From Duganella dendranthematis (GTDB taxonomy: Bacteria; Pseudomonadota; Gammaproteobacteria; Burkholderiales; Burkholderiaceae_D), in assembly GCF_012849375.1 (NCBI RefSeq), contig NZ_CP051684.1, positions 3,720,001-3,784,000 of the forward strand: a DNA stretch of 64,000 bases, given 5' to 3'. Below are positions 37,112 to 46,670 of the stretch, piece after piece. The notes under the pieces were generated by a model, which was not told where the DNA came from, made no database searches, and saw only the letters and a program-made list of their open reading frames with translations. How positions within the stretch are numbered: the stretch's first letter is position 1; each line of letters begins with the position of its first letter. The translations under genes and the position numbers were made by a program.

Positions 37112-37900
37112 TCACTCAAATAGGTCGACTTGCCGTTGGGGAGACCTCGGGTTTGTGGTGTCATCTGCCTCCACAGCCTTCGCAGTCTTTGGCGCTGGTC
37201 GAGCATGCATAAGTTCAGCCGGATATAGCTGGACGAGTGCACGCGCGAATTCCGGATTCGTCGAGCTAAGCCAATCGTCATAGTCCTCAGGCCTCAGGAT
37301 GGCGACGCCGCGCTTCTCTTCGTCGGCATGAAAGCGTTTGAGTAGCGGATGCTCATTCGCGTTCAGTGTGAAGTGAGTGAACGAGTTTTTGATGGTGCCG
37401 TCTTTCTCTTCCCACGTGCGCCACATGCCAGGTAATCCGAATGGTTCTCCGTTCTCCATCTCAATCGCCCATCGCTCATGCTCGCCAGTCTCCCAGTTCG
37501 GTTCAAAGACTGCAAGCGCAGGCACGATGCAAAGCTGCTGTTGAAGCCAGAACCGTTTGTAGTTCACCTTGCCGGTGACCTCTTCGAACCGTGCATTCAT
37601 TGTGTCCATGCGAATCCGGGGTGGCTCAGGTGGCTCTTTGCCTTGAGCCTTTGCTTTCTCAACAGCCCTTGCGTATTTCGCTTGTTCTTCTTCGGTGAGC
37701 TTTTTGTACGGCCGATGAGCCTGAGGCACGAAAGCGTAAGTGCCGAGCAGGCCTTTACGTTCGCCTTTCTCGTCGTGGATGATGAACGGCGCCTGGTAGT
37801 CGCGATAGATTTCCTCGCGCCAGTCGTCGTTCACTTCGATTGGCGTGCGAAACCAATCGAAGGCCATCTGGCGGCTAACGGTGATGTAGTTGACGCACAT
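37112..37900 (-). CDS. SRAP/YedK-like abasic-site processing protein
   Basis: A 262-residue SOS-response-associated peptidase-like protein (HMCES/YedK family), which crosslinks through Cys2 to abasic sites in single-stranded DNA. The protein starts MCVNY, leaving Cys2 as N-terminal nucleophile; MNARFEEV and the late HFTLNANEHP with conserved His are present. A charged helical insert (about 70-95) precedes the Asn motif. It is convergent with the subtilase and next to the SOS mutagenesis cassette, a sensible setting for a DNA damage protein. Confidence 0.88.
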   Translation of the reverse strand: MCVNYITVSRQMAFDWFRTPIEVNDDWREEIYRDYQAPFIIHDEKGERKGLLGTYAFVPQAHRPYKKLTEEEQAKYARAVEKAKAQGKEPPEPPRIRMDTMNARFEEVTGKVNYKRFWLQQQLCIVPALAVFEPNWETGEHERWAIEMENGEPFGLPGMWRTWEEKDGTIKNSFTHFTLNANEHPLLKRFHADEEKRGVAILRPEDYDDWLSSTNPEFARALVQLYPAELMHARPAPKTAKAVEADDTTNPRSPQRQVDLFE

Positions 37901-37992
37901 GGGCTTTGCTCCGAGTTATTGCAAAGATTGCTCGCCAGTGCTGAATATTGGGTTAATATTTAACCAATACGATGACAGCCTGCGGAGGAAAA

Positions 37993-38640
37993 ATGCCATT
38001 TAATACGGTTTATGGAAAATTAAGTTCTAATATTCAAATATCTAGAGTTAAATTTTGCCCTTACAGTGAAAGAGAAGATTTTCTGGAGGCAGTGGTCTTG
38101 GCGCTTAAGCAGAAGTCTCCGCTAGTGTACATCGGAACCATGGATATTACAGACATAGACATTGAGGCCGCATCGCACATCGCTTGGTTGCGTGCTCATA
38201 CGTACACCCTCTCGCCGGATAAGTATTCAGTTGAAAATCATCGTATTGGTGCCATTGGGGAGTGGTCTTTGCTCAGGCCTATCAAATGCCAGGATGCGGT
38301 TAAGACAGTTAGTTTAGTTTCGTTCAGCGGAGTTCCGGAGCCTGATTTTTCGTTCGTTTTTTTTGACTCCGCAACTCAGAAATCTGAAGTTTTCCACTTC
38401 GATATTAAGAGTACAGCGTCGAAAAAGAATAAGTGCTTTTACTACAATGCGGCTAAGCATGATGAAAAGGGGGCTCCTCACATTCTGGGCATGGTATTGG
38501 ACTTGAACATCAAGATTGCTGATGTCTTCGTAGTCCATGCCTCTGAATTATTTACAGAAAAATCCCTCGCTGTTCTTCGTGCCGAAAATGAGTACAAGGC
38601 GGGTGACCCCTTTGGTAGTTTGCACGCCAACTTAATTTAG
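37993..38640 (+). CDS. Uncharacterised protein
   Basis: A 215-residue protein; ATG 37993 is chosen for GGAGGAAAA just upstream. No family is recognised. A strand pattern in the middle (FSFVFFDSATQKSEVFHFDIKSTA) has an Asp and a D-x-K that could be part of a PD-(D/E)XK-like site, but the similarity is too weak for a call. No signal peptide or membrane segments. It lies between the divergent SRAP gene and the convergent dnaE2. Confidence 0.6.
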   Translation: MPFNTVYGKLSSNIQISRVKFCPYSEREDFLEAVVLALKQKSPLVYIGTMDITDIDIEAASHIAWLRAHTYTLSPDKYSVENHRIGAIGEWSLLRPIKCQDAVKTVSLVSFSGVPEPDFSFVFFDSATQKSEVFHFDIKSTASKKNKCFYYNAAKHDEKGAPHILGMVLDLNIKIADVFVVHASELFTEKSLAVLRAENEYKAGDPFGSLHANLI

Positions 38641-38698
38641 CGAGGTTGTCCGCCGTCAATGGTTGGCTTTAGGGAACGCGAATGGCACAGGAAACGAG

Positions 38699-41600
38699 CT
38701 AGTGGAAGTTACGCGACCGTGTCTCAAGTTCACCGAGCAGATGCGAACAGTCAACGAGGCGCTTCGCTATCAGGTTGCGAACGCCTTGTTTGGACTGCCA
38801 GATACCATACACTCCAAGCAATTGTGAGGTCATCAACTCGCGGCGCTGTTGGTCTACAAGACTTGGCCACACGATGATATTGATGGTGCCGAACTCGTCT
38901 TCAAGCGTCAAAAAAATCACGCCGTTTGCCGTCTCGGGACGCTGTCGCACAGTGACGATTCCACAGCCTCGTGCGAGTTGTCCATCGTCGAACGTGTTCA
39001 GGATTTCTGATGGTGTGAATCTCATTTTGTACAGGCGGTCACGTAGCAGTGAAAGTGGGTGTCGTCCCAGTGTTAGACCGATGTGCCGGTAGTCTGCGAC
39101 GATGTCTTCACCCTCGGTCGGAGCTGCCAACTCGAGCATAGGCTCGGCAATTCCTGCTTCCTTCAATAGTCCCTTATCCGGAACGCTGGCTGCGGCATTC
39201 CACATGGCTGTGCGACGATTGCCAGTAAGTGATGCCAGTGCATTTGCCGAAGCGAGTGCTTTCATGTTCTCTTTGGTGAGGTCTGCCCGCATTGCTAAAT
39301 CACGGGTGCTCTCGAACTGCCTTGCTGCACGTGCTTCCTCAATCCGGAACGCCGCTTCCCGCTCCATACCTTTTATACTGTTTAGTCCTAATCGTACAGC
39401 GGGCAATCGATGACTGGACGGCTCCAAAGAAGCCTCCCAGCTGCTTGTACAGACGTCGATAGGACGTACCTCAACGCGATGGCGTCGGGCGTCCTGTACT
39501 AGTGATGAAGGGCTGTAGAATCCCATCGGCTGACTGTTAAGAAGAGCTGCTAGGAACTCGGCTGGATGATGGCACTTCAACCAGCTGCTTGCGTAAGCCA
39601 GCAAGGCAAACGAATGTGCATGAGACTCAGGAAAGCCATACTCCGCAAAGCCACGTATCTGGCCCACAATCGATTTGGCAAATTCGGTGGTGTATCCACG
39701 TTCCGCCATACCGGCCATGAGCTTGTCTTCGAACTGCTCCAGACCTCCTTTGCGTTTCCACGCAGCCATCGCGCGGCGAAGACGGTCTGCCTCACCTGGC
39801 GAGAAACCTGATGCAATCATCGCTATGGACATCACTTGTTCTTGGAAAATCGGAATGCCCAAGGTACGGCTCAACACCGATTCGAGTTGAGGCGGATAGT
39901 CCACTGGGTCCTCGCCACGGCGCCGACGAAGAAATGGATGAATCATTCCACCTTGGATAGGACCAGGACGAATAATGGCTACCTCAATCACAAGGTCGTA
40001 GAACTCCCTGGGCTGCATCCTCGGTAGCATCGACATCTGAGCGCGGGATTCGATTTGGAAGACACCAACGGTATCGGCCTTCGAAATCATGGCGTAGGTT
40101 GCAGGGTCTTCATGCGGGATGTCACTCAGTTCAAATCGTTCACCTCTCTGCTGAGAAATGAGTTCGAGCGCGCGGGACATGCATGAGAGCATACCCAATG
40201 CCAAGACATCAATTTTCAAAAGTCCGACTGCATCGATGTCGTCTTTGTCCCATTGAATTACGGTACGGTTGGGCATAGCCGCATTTTCAATCGGGACCAG
40301 ACGTGACAACGGGCCTCGTGAAATTACGAAACCACCTGGATGCTGTGACAGATGGCGTGGGAAGCGCATCATCCGGTCGGCAATCTGCCCCCACTGGTCG
40401 GCAACGAGAGAGTTCGGTTCGAATCCGCATGTCAGCAGTCGTTGCTGAAGGTCAGATTGCCCACCCCAGCCGTGACTGGCCTTCGACACCTTATCAACAA
40501 CCGACAGGTCTACACCCAAGGCTCGGCCAACATCGCGAATGACGCTGCGTGGGCGATAGCAGATGACCACGGCTGTGAGTGCTGCTCTAACCCGGCCATA
40601 TTTTTCGTAGATGTACTGAATGACTTCTTCCCGACGCTGATGCTCAAAGTCCACATCGATGTCAGGAGGCTCGTTACGTTCACGCGAGATGAATCGCTCA
40701 AAGAGTAGTGTTCCGCGCGATGGGTCAACTTCTGTAATACCCAGGCAGTAGCAGACAGCAGAGTTTGCAGCGGAGCCGCGTCCTTGGCAAAGAATTTTTT
40801 GAGACCTTGCAAATCGAACGATGTCGTAGACCGTTAGGAAGTACGGTTCATATTCCATTTCACCGATAAGAGCTAGCTCGTATTCAAGCTGGTCCTGTAC
40901 GTTTTCTGGAATGGCTTGTGGGTAGCGCCAGTGCGCCCCGATGTAGGCTTGTTCTCGAAGATAAGCTTTGGGTGTCTTCCCTTCAGGTGCAATCTCACCA
41001 GGGTATTCATACCGCAGTTCATCGAGAGAGAAGGAGCACTGCTGCGCGACGCGGATAGTTTCGTCTAATGCAGAACGTGGATAGAGAATGCCTAGCCGAA
41101 GGCGAGAGCGTAGATGTGCTTCAGCATTCGACGCGAGACCATAGCCGCATTGGGCAATTGGCTTTTTCAAACGAATGGCAGTCATTGTGTCCTGCACTTC
41201 TTTCATCGACCTGCGATGCATCATCACATCCCCCGTTGCGACGAGGGGAAGACTAAATTCTTCTGATATCGCTTCGACCATTGCGCGATGCTTGTCATCC
41301 TCCGCGCGATAGTGAAGCGTCAGAGCCACACGTGCTCGACCAGGTGCGCATCTAACAAGCCATTCGGCTTGCCGCGCGACATCATCAAAATCGGCGTTGT
41401 ATGTGGGGCATAGAATAAGTTGGCAGTCTGGTAGACCTCTTAGATGTGCGTACGTAGCCACCGGGGTAGCGATGTCCCTCGGGTGTACCAAATACTGTCC
41501 TTTATCTGCCCGACGCCGCGCATCCGTGATTAACTCACTTAGATTGCCATAGCCATTTCGGTTCATAGCCAAGATGAGCAGTGTGAACGAAGGAGAGCCG

Positions 41601-41854
41601 TCTTCCGGCGTTACCACCATCTGGCTGCCAATAATCAGATGAAGCCCAATCTCTTTGGCTTCGACGTGTGCCTTCACTACACCCGCGAGTGAGCACTCAT
41701 CTGTAATGGCCAGCGCACTGTATCCGAGTTCCGCCGCTCGCTGAACTAGAAGCTCAGGCGGAGAGGCGCCTCTCAGAAATGAAAAGTGGCTTACGCATTG
41801 GAGTTCAGCATAGTCGGGTAGCGTGAGTTCCGACTTAGTCTTTTGCTCGTCCAT
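38699..41854 (-). CDS. dnaE2: Error-prone DNA polymerase III alpha subunit DnaE2 (ImuC)
   Basis: A 1051-residue translesion polymerase. ATG 41854 overlaps the imuB stop by one base (TGATG). The N-terminal PHP domain begins AELQCVSHFSFLRGAS, the catalytic palm has PPDIDVDFEHQRREEV with the metal-binding aspartates, and tandem HhH and OB regions follow (ITVRQRPETANGVIFLTLEDE). With ImuA and ImuB it makes the SOS mutagenesis complex of many bacteria that lack UmuDC. It is the last gene of the LexA-controlled operon. Confidence 0.93.
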   Translation of the reverse strand: MDEQKTKSELTLPDYAELQCVSHFSFLRGASPPELLVQRAAELGYSALAITDECSLAGVVKAHVEAKEIGLHLIIGSQMVVTPEDGSPSFTLLILAMNRNGYGNLSELITDARRRADKGQYLVHPRDIATPVATYAHLRGLPDCQLILCPTYNADFDDVARQAEWLVRCAPGRARVALTLHYRAEDDKHRAMVEAISEEFSLPLVATGDVMMHRRSMKEVQDTMTAIRLKKPIAQCGYGLASNAEAHLRSRLRLGILYPRSALDETIRVAQQCSFSLDELRYEYPGEIAPEGKTPKAYLREQAYIGAHWRYPQAIPENVQDQLEYELALIGEMEYEPYFLTVYDIVRFARSQKILCQGRGSAANSAVCYCLGITEVDPSRGTLLFERFISRERNEPPDIDVDFEHQRREEVIQYIYEKYGRVRAALTAVVICYRPRSVIRDVGRALGVDLSVVDKVSKASHGWGGQSDLQQRLLTCGFEPNSLVADQWGQIADRMMRFPRHLSQHPGGFVISRGPLSRLVPIENAAMPNRTVIQWDKDDIDAVGLLKIDVLALGMLSCMSRALELISQQRGERFELSDIPHEDPATYAMISKADTVGVFQIESRAQMSMLPRMQPREFYDLVIEVAIIRPGPIQGGMIHPFLRRRRGEDPVDYPPQLESVLSRTLGIPIFQEQVMSIAMIASGFSPGEADRLRRAMAAWKRKGGLEQFEDKLMAGMAERGYTTEFAKSIVGQIRGFAEYGFPESHAHSFALLAYASSWLKCHHPAEFLAALLNSQPMGFYSPSSLVQDARRHRVEVRPIDVCTSSWEASLEPSSHRLPAVRLGLNSIKGMEREAAFRIEEARAARQFESTRDLAMRADLTKENMKALASANALASLTGNRRTAMWNAAASVPDKGLLKEAGIAEPMLELAAPTEGEDIVADYRHIGLTLGRHPLSLLRDRLYKMRFTPSEILNTFDDGQLARGCGIVTVRQRPETANGVIFLTLEDEFGTINIIVWPSLVDQQRRELMTSQLLGVYGIWQSKQGVRNLIAKRLVDCSHLLGELETRSRNFH

Positions 41855-42762
41855 CAGAATTTCCCGTGCAAGTACCAGGCGCCACCAGGCACTCGCTCCA
41901 GATAAATCCAGTAGCACGACGCATCTGAGGCTTGCGCAATATAGTAGTCACGCGCGGCTGTTTGGCCGTTCCACCAATGTCCTTCAATGCGCTCGGGCCC
42001 TTTAATTATCTTTAACGGCGAACCATAGAATGGACGGTCGTCCCGGACCAGTAGCTTATGCGGCTCGTCCAGCAACCAGAATGGGCGCTCAAACGCCTTG
42101 ACGTCTTCCGTCAATTTTATAGGAGTCTGGCTTATCGGAATCCACGCGTTAGAGGCTTCTGGCACGTGGTCTGGGGTCTCCACAGCTACCAGCACGTTTT
42201 CAGGTCCCAAACGGGCGCTAAGCAGCTCCATGAGGCGCTTTCGGTCAGCCGGACTTCCTCCAGGTTCGGGAAATAGGTCGTCAGTCAGCGGAACCATGGC
42301 TGCCAAGAGTCGCACTTCAAGGCGAACCCCGATTACCGGCGCCGTCAATTCAACGCGAGGTAATCGTTCTTTGAGGAGTCGACTCATGTGGTCGATACGC
42401 CAGGCTGGTTCCCCCAAACGAATCTCGACTTCAGTCGCGGGAATGGCTTCTCGACCGCGTTCGTGTTCCAGCATGAACGCGAAAGTATTCACCGCCTGCT
42501 GGCGAGCTACCAGCCAACCAACGAATTGTTCCAGCAACCCTGTCGCACCGTCCAGTAAAGCCTCTGCATGCTCAACCCTGTCGAATGTTTCGATACGAGC
42601 ACTGAAGGTCTCAGGAATGGCAATCCATTGAAACATTTCGGGGGCCAGCCCATAGGCGAGGTCCAATTCCTCGAGGACCTGCTTACTCATCCTGCGCTGT
42701 ACACCTTGGCGGGGAGGCGACGTAAGGCGGCGAGGTCGGTAGCGCCGATGCCCGCTAGCCAT
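41854..42762 (-). pseudogene. imuB: ImuB, C-terminal part (frame-shifted)
   Basis: From about 42705 downward this frame reads GVQRRMSKQVLEELDLAYG, the conserved ImuB region after the HhH (LP..G..RR), through to GPERIEGHWW, RDYYIAQ and the typical end GGAWYLHGKF. The residues before 42705 (MASGHRR...) are out of frame. One extra base near the GG of 42704-42705 joins it to 42687-43328. ImuB is a catalytically inactive Y-family-like protein that binds the beta clamp and bridges ImuA and DnaE2. Confidence 0.8.
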
Positions 42763-43328
42763 TCCAGATGAGGTACAGCAGCGGGCAAGTAATCACATGG
42801 GATGCGGTCCAGCTGCCGCTCCAGCGAAGCCATCTTCACAGTTCGACGTAGCAAGGCCAAGCGTCTTGATAGTGGCAGACGAGCTAGCAGCCAAGCGCCC
42901 AACGCAGTAGGCCCGGTTCCAAGTCGAACGGTTACGCCTACAGCTTGCGTGCTTGCTCGAATCCTTCTACCTATCGCCGCACGCCCCCGAAAAAGTCCTA
43001 GACTTGCGGTGACGTCCAGCACAATACTTGAGTCGCCAGCGTGCGCCACTTCCGGCGTGAACTGAAGCAGTGCCAAAGCGATGGCATTGCGAGTTATTTC
43101 CTCACGCTGAAGGTCTCGCTCTAACACGACGGTTGACGGCGCCACTGCGGATACTCCGCCTGGCCGCATACCGACACGAACCCCTAACGCATAGGCTTCA
43201 CGCGATACCGAAATGACTTTCCCTTTTTCGACAACGACGTAAGGCGCCGGGTCACACCAACGCGGCCTGACGGACTCGAGTGGTAGGAGTGGGAGATGAA
43301 CGCTTAACCAGTACCGCATTTTGCTCAT
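42687..43328 (-). pseudogene. imuB: ImuB, N-terminal part (frame-shifted)
   Basis: MRYWLSVHLPLLPLESV is the standard ImuB start; the Y-family fold continues with VGMRPGGVSAVAPSTVVLERD, the degenerate catalytic region and an HhH (IGATDLAALRRLPAK). The frame then ends at 42687 with VYSAG. It overlaps the imuA end by 77 bases. The frameshift is at about 42704-42710. The full protein would be about 490 residues, normal for ImuB. If the break is real the mutasome of this island is dead. Confidence 0.8.
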
Positions 43329-43998
43329 CCAGGAATCGTTGACGTGCTGGCATTTTGGCCAGTGGAATAATTAGTGGTTGGTCGTGATGCGGGCCACGTC
43401 GCTTAATAACTTCTGCTGATATTCCGCCTGCCGACGGTCGTAGTGCTATTCGAAGTGGCGCAGGAGAGGCATCAGCAGCGGCGCTTAAGGGGCGTAAAAG
43501 CCAAAATGTTGTGTCCGTTGATTGCGCTGCTAGATTCAGTCGACGAAGGGCTTCATTGCGTATGTTCTTCTGCCAGAGTAAAACCGCTCCAAAACCCCCA
43601 TTCCGTAGAATTTGCTCAGTCGACCATAGGGCATTCGCCGTCGTGGGGGCACGAATCCAAAGAAGATTTGGGCAGTGCAATCCCAGGAATTTGCATGCGG
43701 CCGAGTTGGGGCGATGAGGGGGCTCAATAAACGCGACATAACGGCTTTTGGATAAATTTGCGAGAGCCGGGCGCAGCAGGTGCATTTCTCCAATCCCAGG
43801 CTGTTGAAGTAGGAGCTCTACTAAGGTGGACTGAGGCCAGCCTCCCTCGGGCAACTCCGCGTCCAGGCACTCATACCCAGAAGGAGAGGACAAAGTGCGG
43901 CTGCGACTCAATTCGTCTGCGCGCCAAATGTGTTGCCGCAGGGTGGCCTCAGCAATACGCTGTTCTTCGGACGATGTTGTGAGAGGTGGCGCAATCAT
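43252..43998 (-). CDS. imuA: ImuA, SOS mutagenesis protein
   Basis: A 248-residue RecA-like protein without a functional Walker A. ATG 43998 (MIAPPLTT) is chosen because the upstream frame runs through the LexA box. Recognisable ImuA segments are HIWRADELSRSRTLSSPSG with ELPEGGWPQSTLVELL, and GEMHLLRPALANLS. It works with ImuB and DnaE2 in damage-induced mutagenesis, and the three genes overlap in one operon. Confidence 0.88.
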   Translation of the reverse strand: MIAPPLTTSSEEQRIAEATLRQHIWRADELSRSRTLSSPSGYECLDAELPEGGWPQSTLVELLLQQPGIGEMHLLRPALANLSKSRYVAFIEPPHRPNSAACKFLGLHCPNLLWIRAPTTANALWSTEQILRNGGFGAVLLWQKNIRNEALRRLNLAAQSTDTTFWLLRPLSAAADASPAPLRIALRPSAGGISAEVIKRRGPHHDQPLIIPLAKMPARQRFLDEQNAVLVKRSSPTPTTRVRQAALV

Positions 43999-44012
43999 GA
44001 GAGTGCATTTTT

Positions 44013-44032
44013 TACTGTATGTATGTACAGTA
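44013..44032. promoter_or_regulatory. LexA (SOS) box of the imuA-imuB-dnaE2 operon
   Basis: CTGT-N8-ACAG at 44015-44030, inside the near-perfect palindrome TACTGTATGTATGTACAGTA, 15-34 bases upstream of the imuA ATG. It matches the E. coli-type LexA consensus exactly. Expression is expected to be repressed until DNA damage; the host LexA must supply control because no lexA is in the window. Confidence 0.92.
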
Positions 44033-44323
44033 TTACTATAGACCGCCAATGCATCGGTAGTCAAGTTGCCAAGTAGCTACTGAATGCACCAAACGCCTTT
44101 TGCTTGCAGGAATGGAGGCATTTCCCTCTGGCTTCGTTTGAAGAATGCGGCTGTCGATTTGAGTTTGAAAGGCTATAAAGTTTAGCTTGCCATGAAACTG
44201 TTTATATGCACCCGGTATGTACATTGCCTTGAACAGAAATTTGCTTCTACTTAAGTTGTAGAAACGCCTTTCCTCTTTGACGGAAAGTAACTATTATTGA
44301 TTGTAAATTTTTAATTTACTTGC

Positions 44324-44998
44324 ATGTTGGAGAACGCGTTGAGTGACCAAATCGCTTTTGTTGACCCTGGATTTGCGGACAATCCCGAACCACGCTGTCC
44401 ATGCGTATTGTTGCTGGACGTATCGGGAAGTATGAGTGGCGCTGCAATCACCGAGTTGAATGCTGGCTTAGCTACCTTCCGGGATGAGCTCGCAGCAGAC
44501 TCTTTGGCGATGCAACGAGTTGAGGTTGCCATAGTTACCTTTGGCCCAGCCCAAGTTGAACTACCATTCACTTCGGCAGGCGCTTTTTACCCACCAGTGC
44601 TTAATGCGCGCGGCGATACACCCATGGGCGCGGCTATTACTCAAGCATTAAATTTGCTGAAAGACCGGAAGGCAGAATACCGAGCAAACGGGATTGCGTT
44701 TTACCGTCCATGGGTGTTCTTAATTACTGACGGAGCTCCAACGGATACATGGCAAAACGCTGCGGCGGAAGTCAAAGAAGGGGAAGCATCTAAGGCATTT
44801 GCGTTCTTTGCGATTGGTGTGAAGGGGGCGAACATGGAAATTTTGAGCCAGATTAGTGTGCGTTCTCCGTTGTCGCTACAGGAGCTCAAATTCCGAGAGT
44901 TGTTTAGCTGGCTGTCGAACTCGCTTCGTTCGGTATCTCGTTCCACTCCCGGTACTGAAGTTCAGTTAAGTGCTCCCACTGGGTGGGCTTCAGTTTGA
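44324..44998 (+). CDS. VWA domain protein (YegL/TerY-like)
   Basis: A 224-residue protein with a von Willebrand factor A domain: metal-binding [13 protein letters not shown] at 28-35, TPMG threonine and LITDGAPTD aspartate. It is the first gene of a triad with a PP2C phosphatase and a kinase, as in E. coli yegL-yegK-yegI and the TerY-phosphorylation triads described around tellurite/stress loci. Start is ATG 44324, though TTG 44339 after TTGGAG is possible. Intergenic 44033-44323 holds its promoter region. Confidence 0.85.
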   Translation: MLENALSDQIAFVDPGFADNPEPRCPCVLLLDVSGSMSGAAITELNAGLATFRDELAADSLAMQRVEVAIVTFGPAQVELPFTSAGAFYPPVLNARGDTPMGAAITQALNLLKDRKAEYRANGIAFYRPWVFLITDGAPTDTWQNAAAEVKEGEASKAFAFFAIGVKGANMEILSQISVRSPLSLQELKFRELFSWLSNSLRSVSRSTPGTEVQLSAPTGWASV

Positions 44999-45753
44999 GC
45001 TGGTACGCGATTGGGGCGTCCGTCACCGGTACCTCGCACATATCCACGAATCGCGTCTGTGAGGATAGCTGCTGGTTTCAGACGGATACGCTTCCCAATG
45101 GACCATTTCTAGCGGTATTCGTCGCGGATGGGGCGGGTAGCGCCTCGCATGGAGAAATTGGCGCAGAGCTTGCAATGCAAGCGGCGGCTGAGAAAGTCGC
45201 TGAGAAGACGGCTAAAGGAGAGTTTGGGATTGCGGATGAGTTAGCCGTTGAATGCGTTTTAGCTATCCGCATGCGTCTAGAAAGTTATGCAGCTGAGCAT
45301 AGCTTGGTCATGCGAGACTTAGCGTGTACCTTCTTGGGTGTCGTCTCCCTTCCTCAAGCTTCGCTAGCGATGCAGATTGGAGATGGCGGCATTGTGTTAA
45401 ACGCTGGCAAAGGGTTGGAGCTGGCGATAGTTCCGATGTCAGGCGAATACGCAAACATGACTAGCTTTGTCACTGATGAGAACGCTGTAAAAGCCTTGCA
45501 GACGCGCGAATATATAGGCCAGTTGACGGAGGTTGCCGTTTTCAGCGATGGATTGCAGCGGATAGCACTACAGTTGGCGACCAACACACCACATGTTCCG
45601 TTCTTCAGTCCTTTTTTTGATGCGTTGCGACGCGCGACGCCTGAAGATGAGGATGCTTTGCATCAAGCATTGAACAACTTTCTAAACAGCGAGCGCGTTA
45701 ATTCGCGCACTGATGACGATAAAACTCTGGTCGTCGCAACCTTTAATGAATGA
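44983..45753 (+). CDS. PP2C-like serine/threonine phosphatase (YegK-like)
   Basis: A 256-residue phosphatase. Motifs [35 protein letters not shown] and the late [10 protein letters not shown] supply the metal-binding aspartates of the PP2C fold. It starts with GTG 44983 or TTG 44995, both overlapping the VWA stop, and its stop overlaps the kinase start by ATGA. It should reverse phosphorylation by the kinase in the same operon. Confidence 0.85.
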   Translation: MGFSLSWYAIGASVTGTSHISTNRVCEDSCWFQTDTLPNGPFLAVFVADGAGSASHGEIGAELAMQAAAEKVAEKTAKGEFGIADELAVECVLAIRMRLESYAAEHSLVMRDLACTFLGVVSLPQASLAMQIGDGGIVLNAGKGLELAIVPMSGEYANMTSFVTDENAVKALQTREYIGQLTEVAVFSDGLQRIALQLATNTPHVPFFSPFFDALRRATPEDEDALHQALNNFLNSERVNSRTDDDKTLVVATFNE

Positions 45754-46670
45754 CAGAAGTGGCAAAGGCATTTGTTACGTCGCGGGGAGAATCCGTAACC
45801 ATCAGTCGAGAGCTCGGTCGTGGTGGGGAGGGGAGTGTATTTGAGCTTGCGCCGGAGTCGCACAACGTCGCAAAGATTTACCACAAAGTCCCTGATAAAA
45901 AAAAGCAGGATAAGCTTCGCTTCATGGCGACACGCTCGTCAGAGAAGCTCCTCAAGTATGTCGCTTGGCCACAATCAACGCTGAGTGATTCCAAGACCGG
46001 GGCTGTCGTCGGTTACCTAATGCCCAAGGTGACCAACCGTTCGTCTATTCAGATGCTGTACAGTCCCGCTCATCGTAGGCAAAATCACCCGAAGGCAGGG
46101 TGGGACTTCCTGCTGTTTATCGCGAGGAATGTCGCTGCGGCATTTGAAGTGCTTCACGCGGAGGGTCATATTCTCGGCGATGTGAACCAAGGCAACGTCA
46201 TGGTCGGTAAGGATAGCACTGTAGTAATTATTGACAGTGATTCCTTTCAGGTAGAAGCCAACGGAACTGTGCACTTTTGTGAAGTTGGAGTATCTCACTT
46301 TACTCCCCCGGAGCTACAAGGACTCTCTTCGTTCTCAGGCTTTCGTCGTACGATAAATCACGACAATTTTGGCCTCGCGTTGTTGATTTTTCATACCTTG
46401 TTCGGAGGACGACATCCATACGCGGGTGTCCCGCAGAGAGATGGTGTCGGGGACTCTCTTGAAAGCGACATTAAAGAATTCCGGTATGCCTATGCCAAAG
46501 ATGCGAAGCAGAGGGGAATCGCGCCTCCTCCACGTTCAATCCCGACATCGATGTTGCCTTCTGAGGTGGAACAGCTTTTTCATCAAGCATTCACTGAGCA
46601 GGGGCGCGCACTTCCCGACCTACTGCTAGCCAGTGGGTCGCCGCATTGGATGCTGTTCGTGGAAGACTAA
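45750..46670 (+). pseudogene. YegI-like kinase, kinase domain (frame-shifted)
   Basis: A protein kinase domain: glycine loop LGRGGEGSVFEL, the lysine in NVAKIYHK, catalytic loop ILGDVNQGNVMV and metal-binding IDSDSF, followed by HDNFGLALLIFHTLFGGRHPY. The kinase is complete, but the frame leaves the family pattern after FTEQG and ends with SPHWMLFVED. The expected RPTASQWVAALDAVRG reads in the frame of the next segment. A fifth G in the GGGG at 46601-46604 would join them. Confidence 0.82.

Noticed and set aside
42707..42762. MASGHRR... as start of a separate imuB-like gene
   Set aside because: These residues are the out-of-frame reading of the imuB HhH region; true homology begins at about 42705.
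44036..44224. 62-aa minus-strand frame upstream of the LexA box
   Set aside because: No motif; lies in the intergenic promoter zone.
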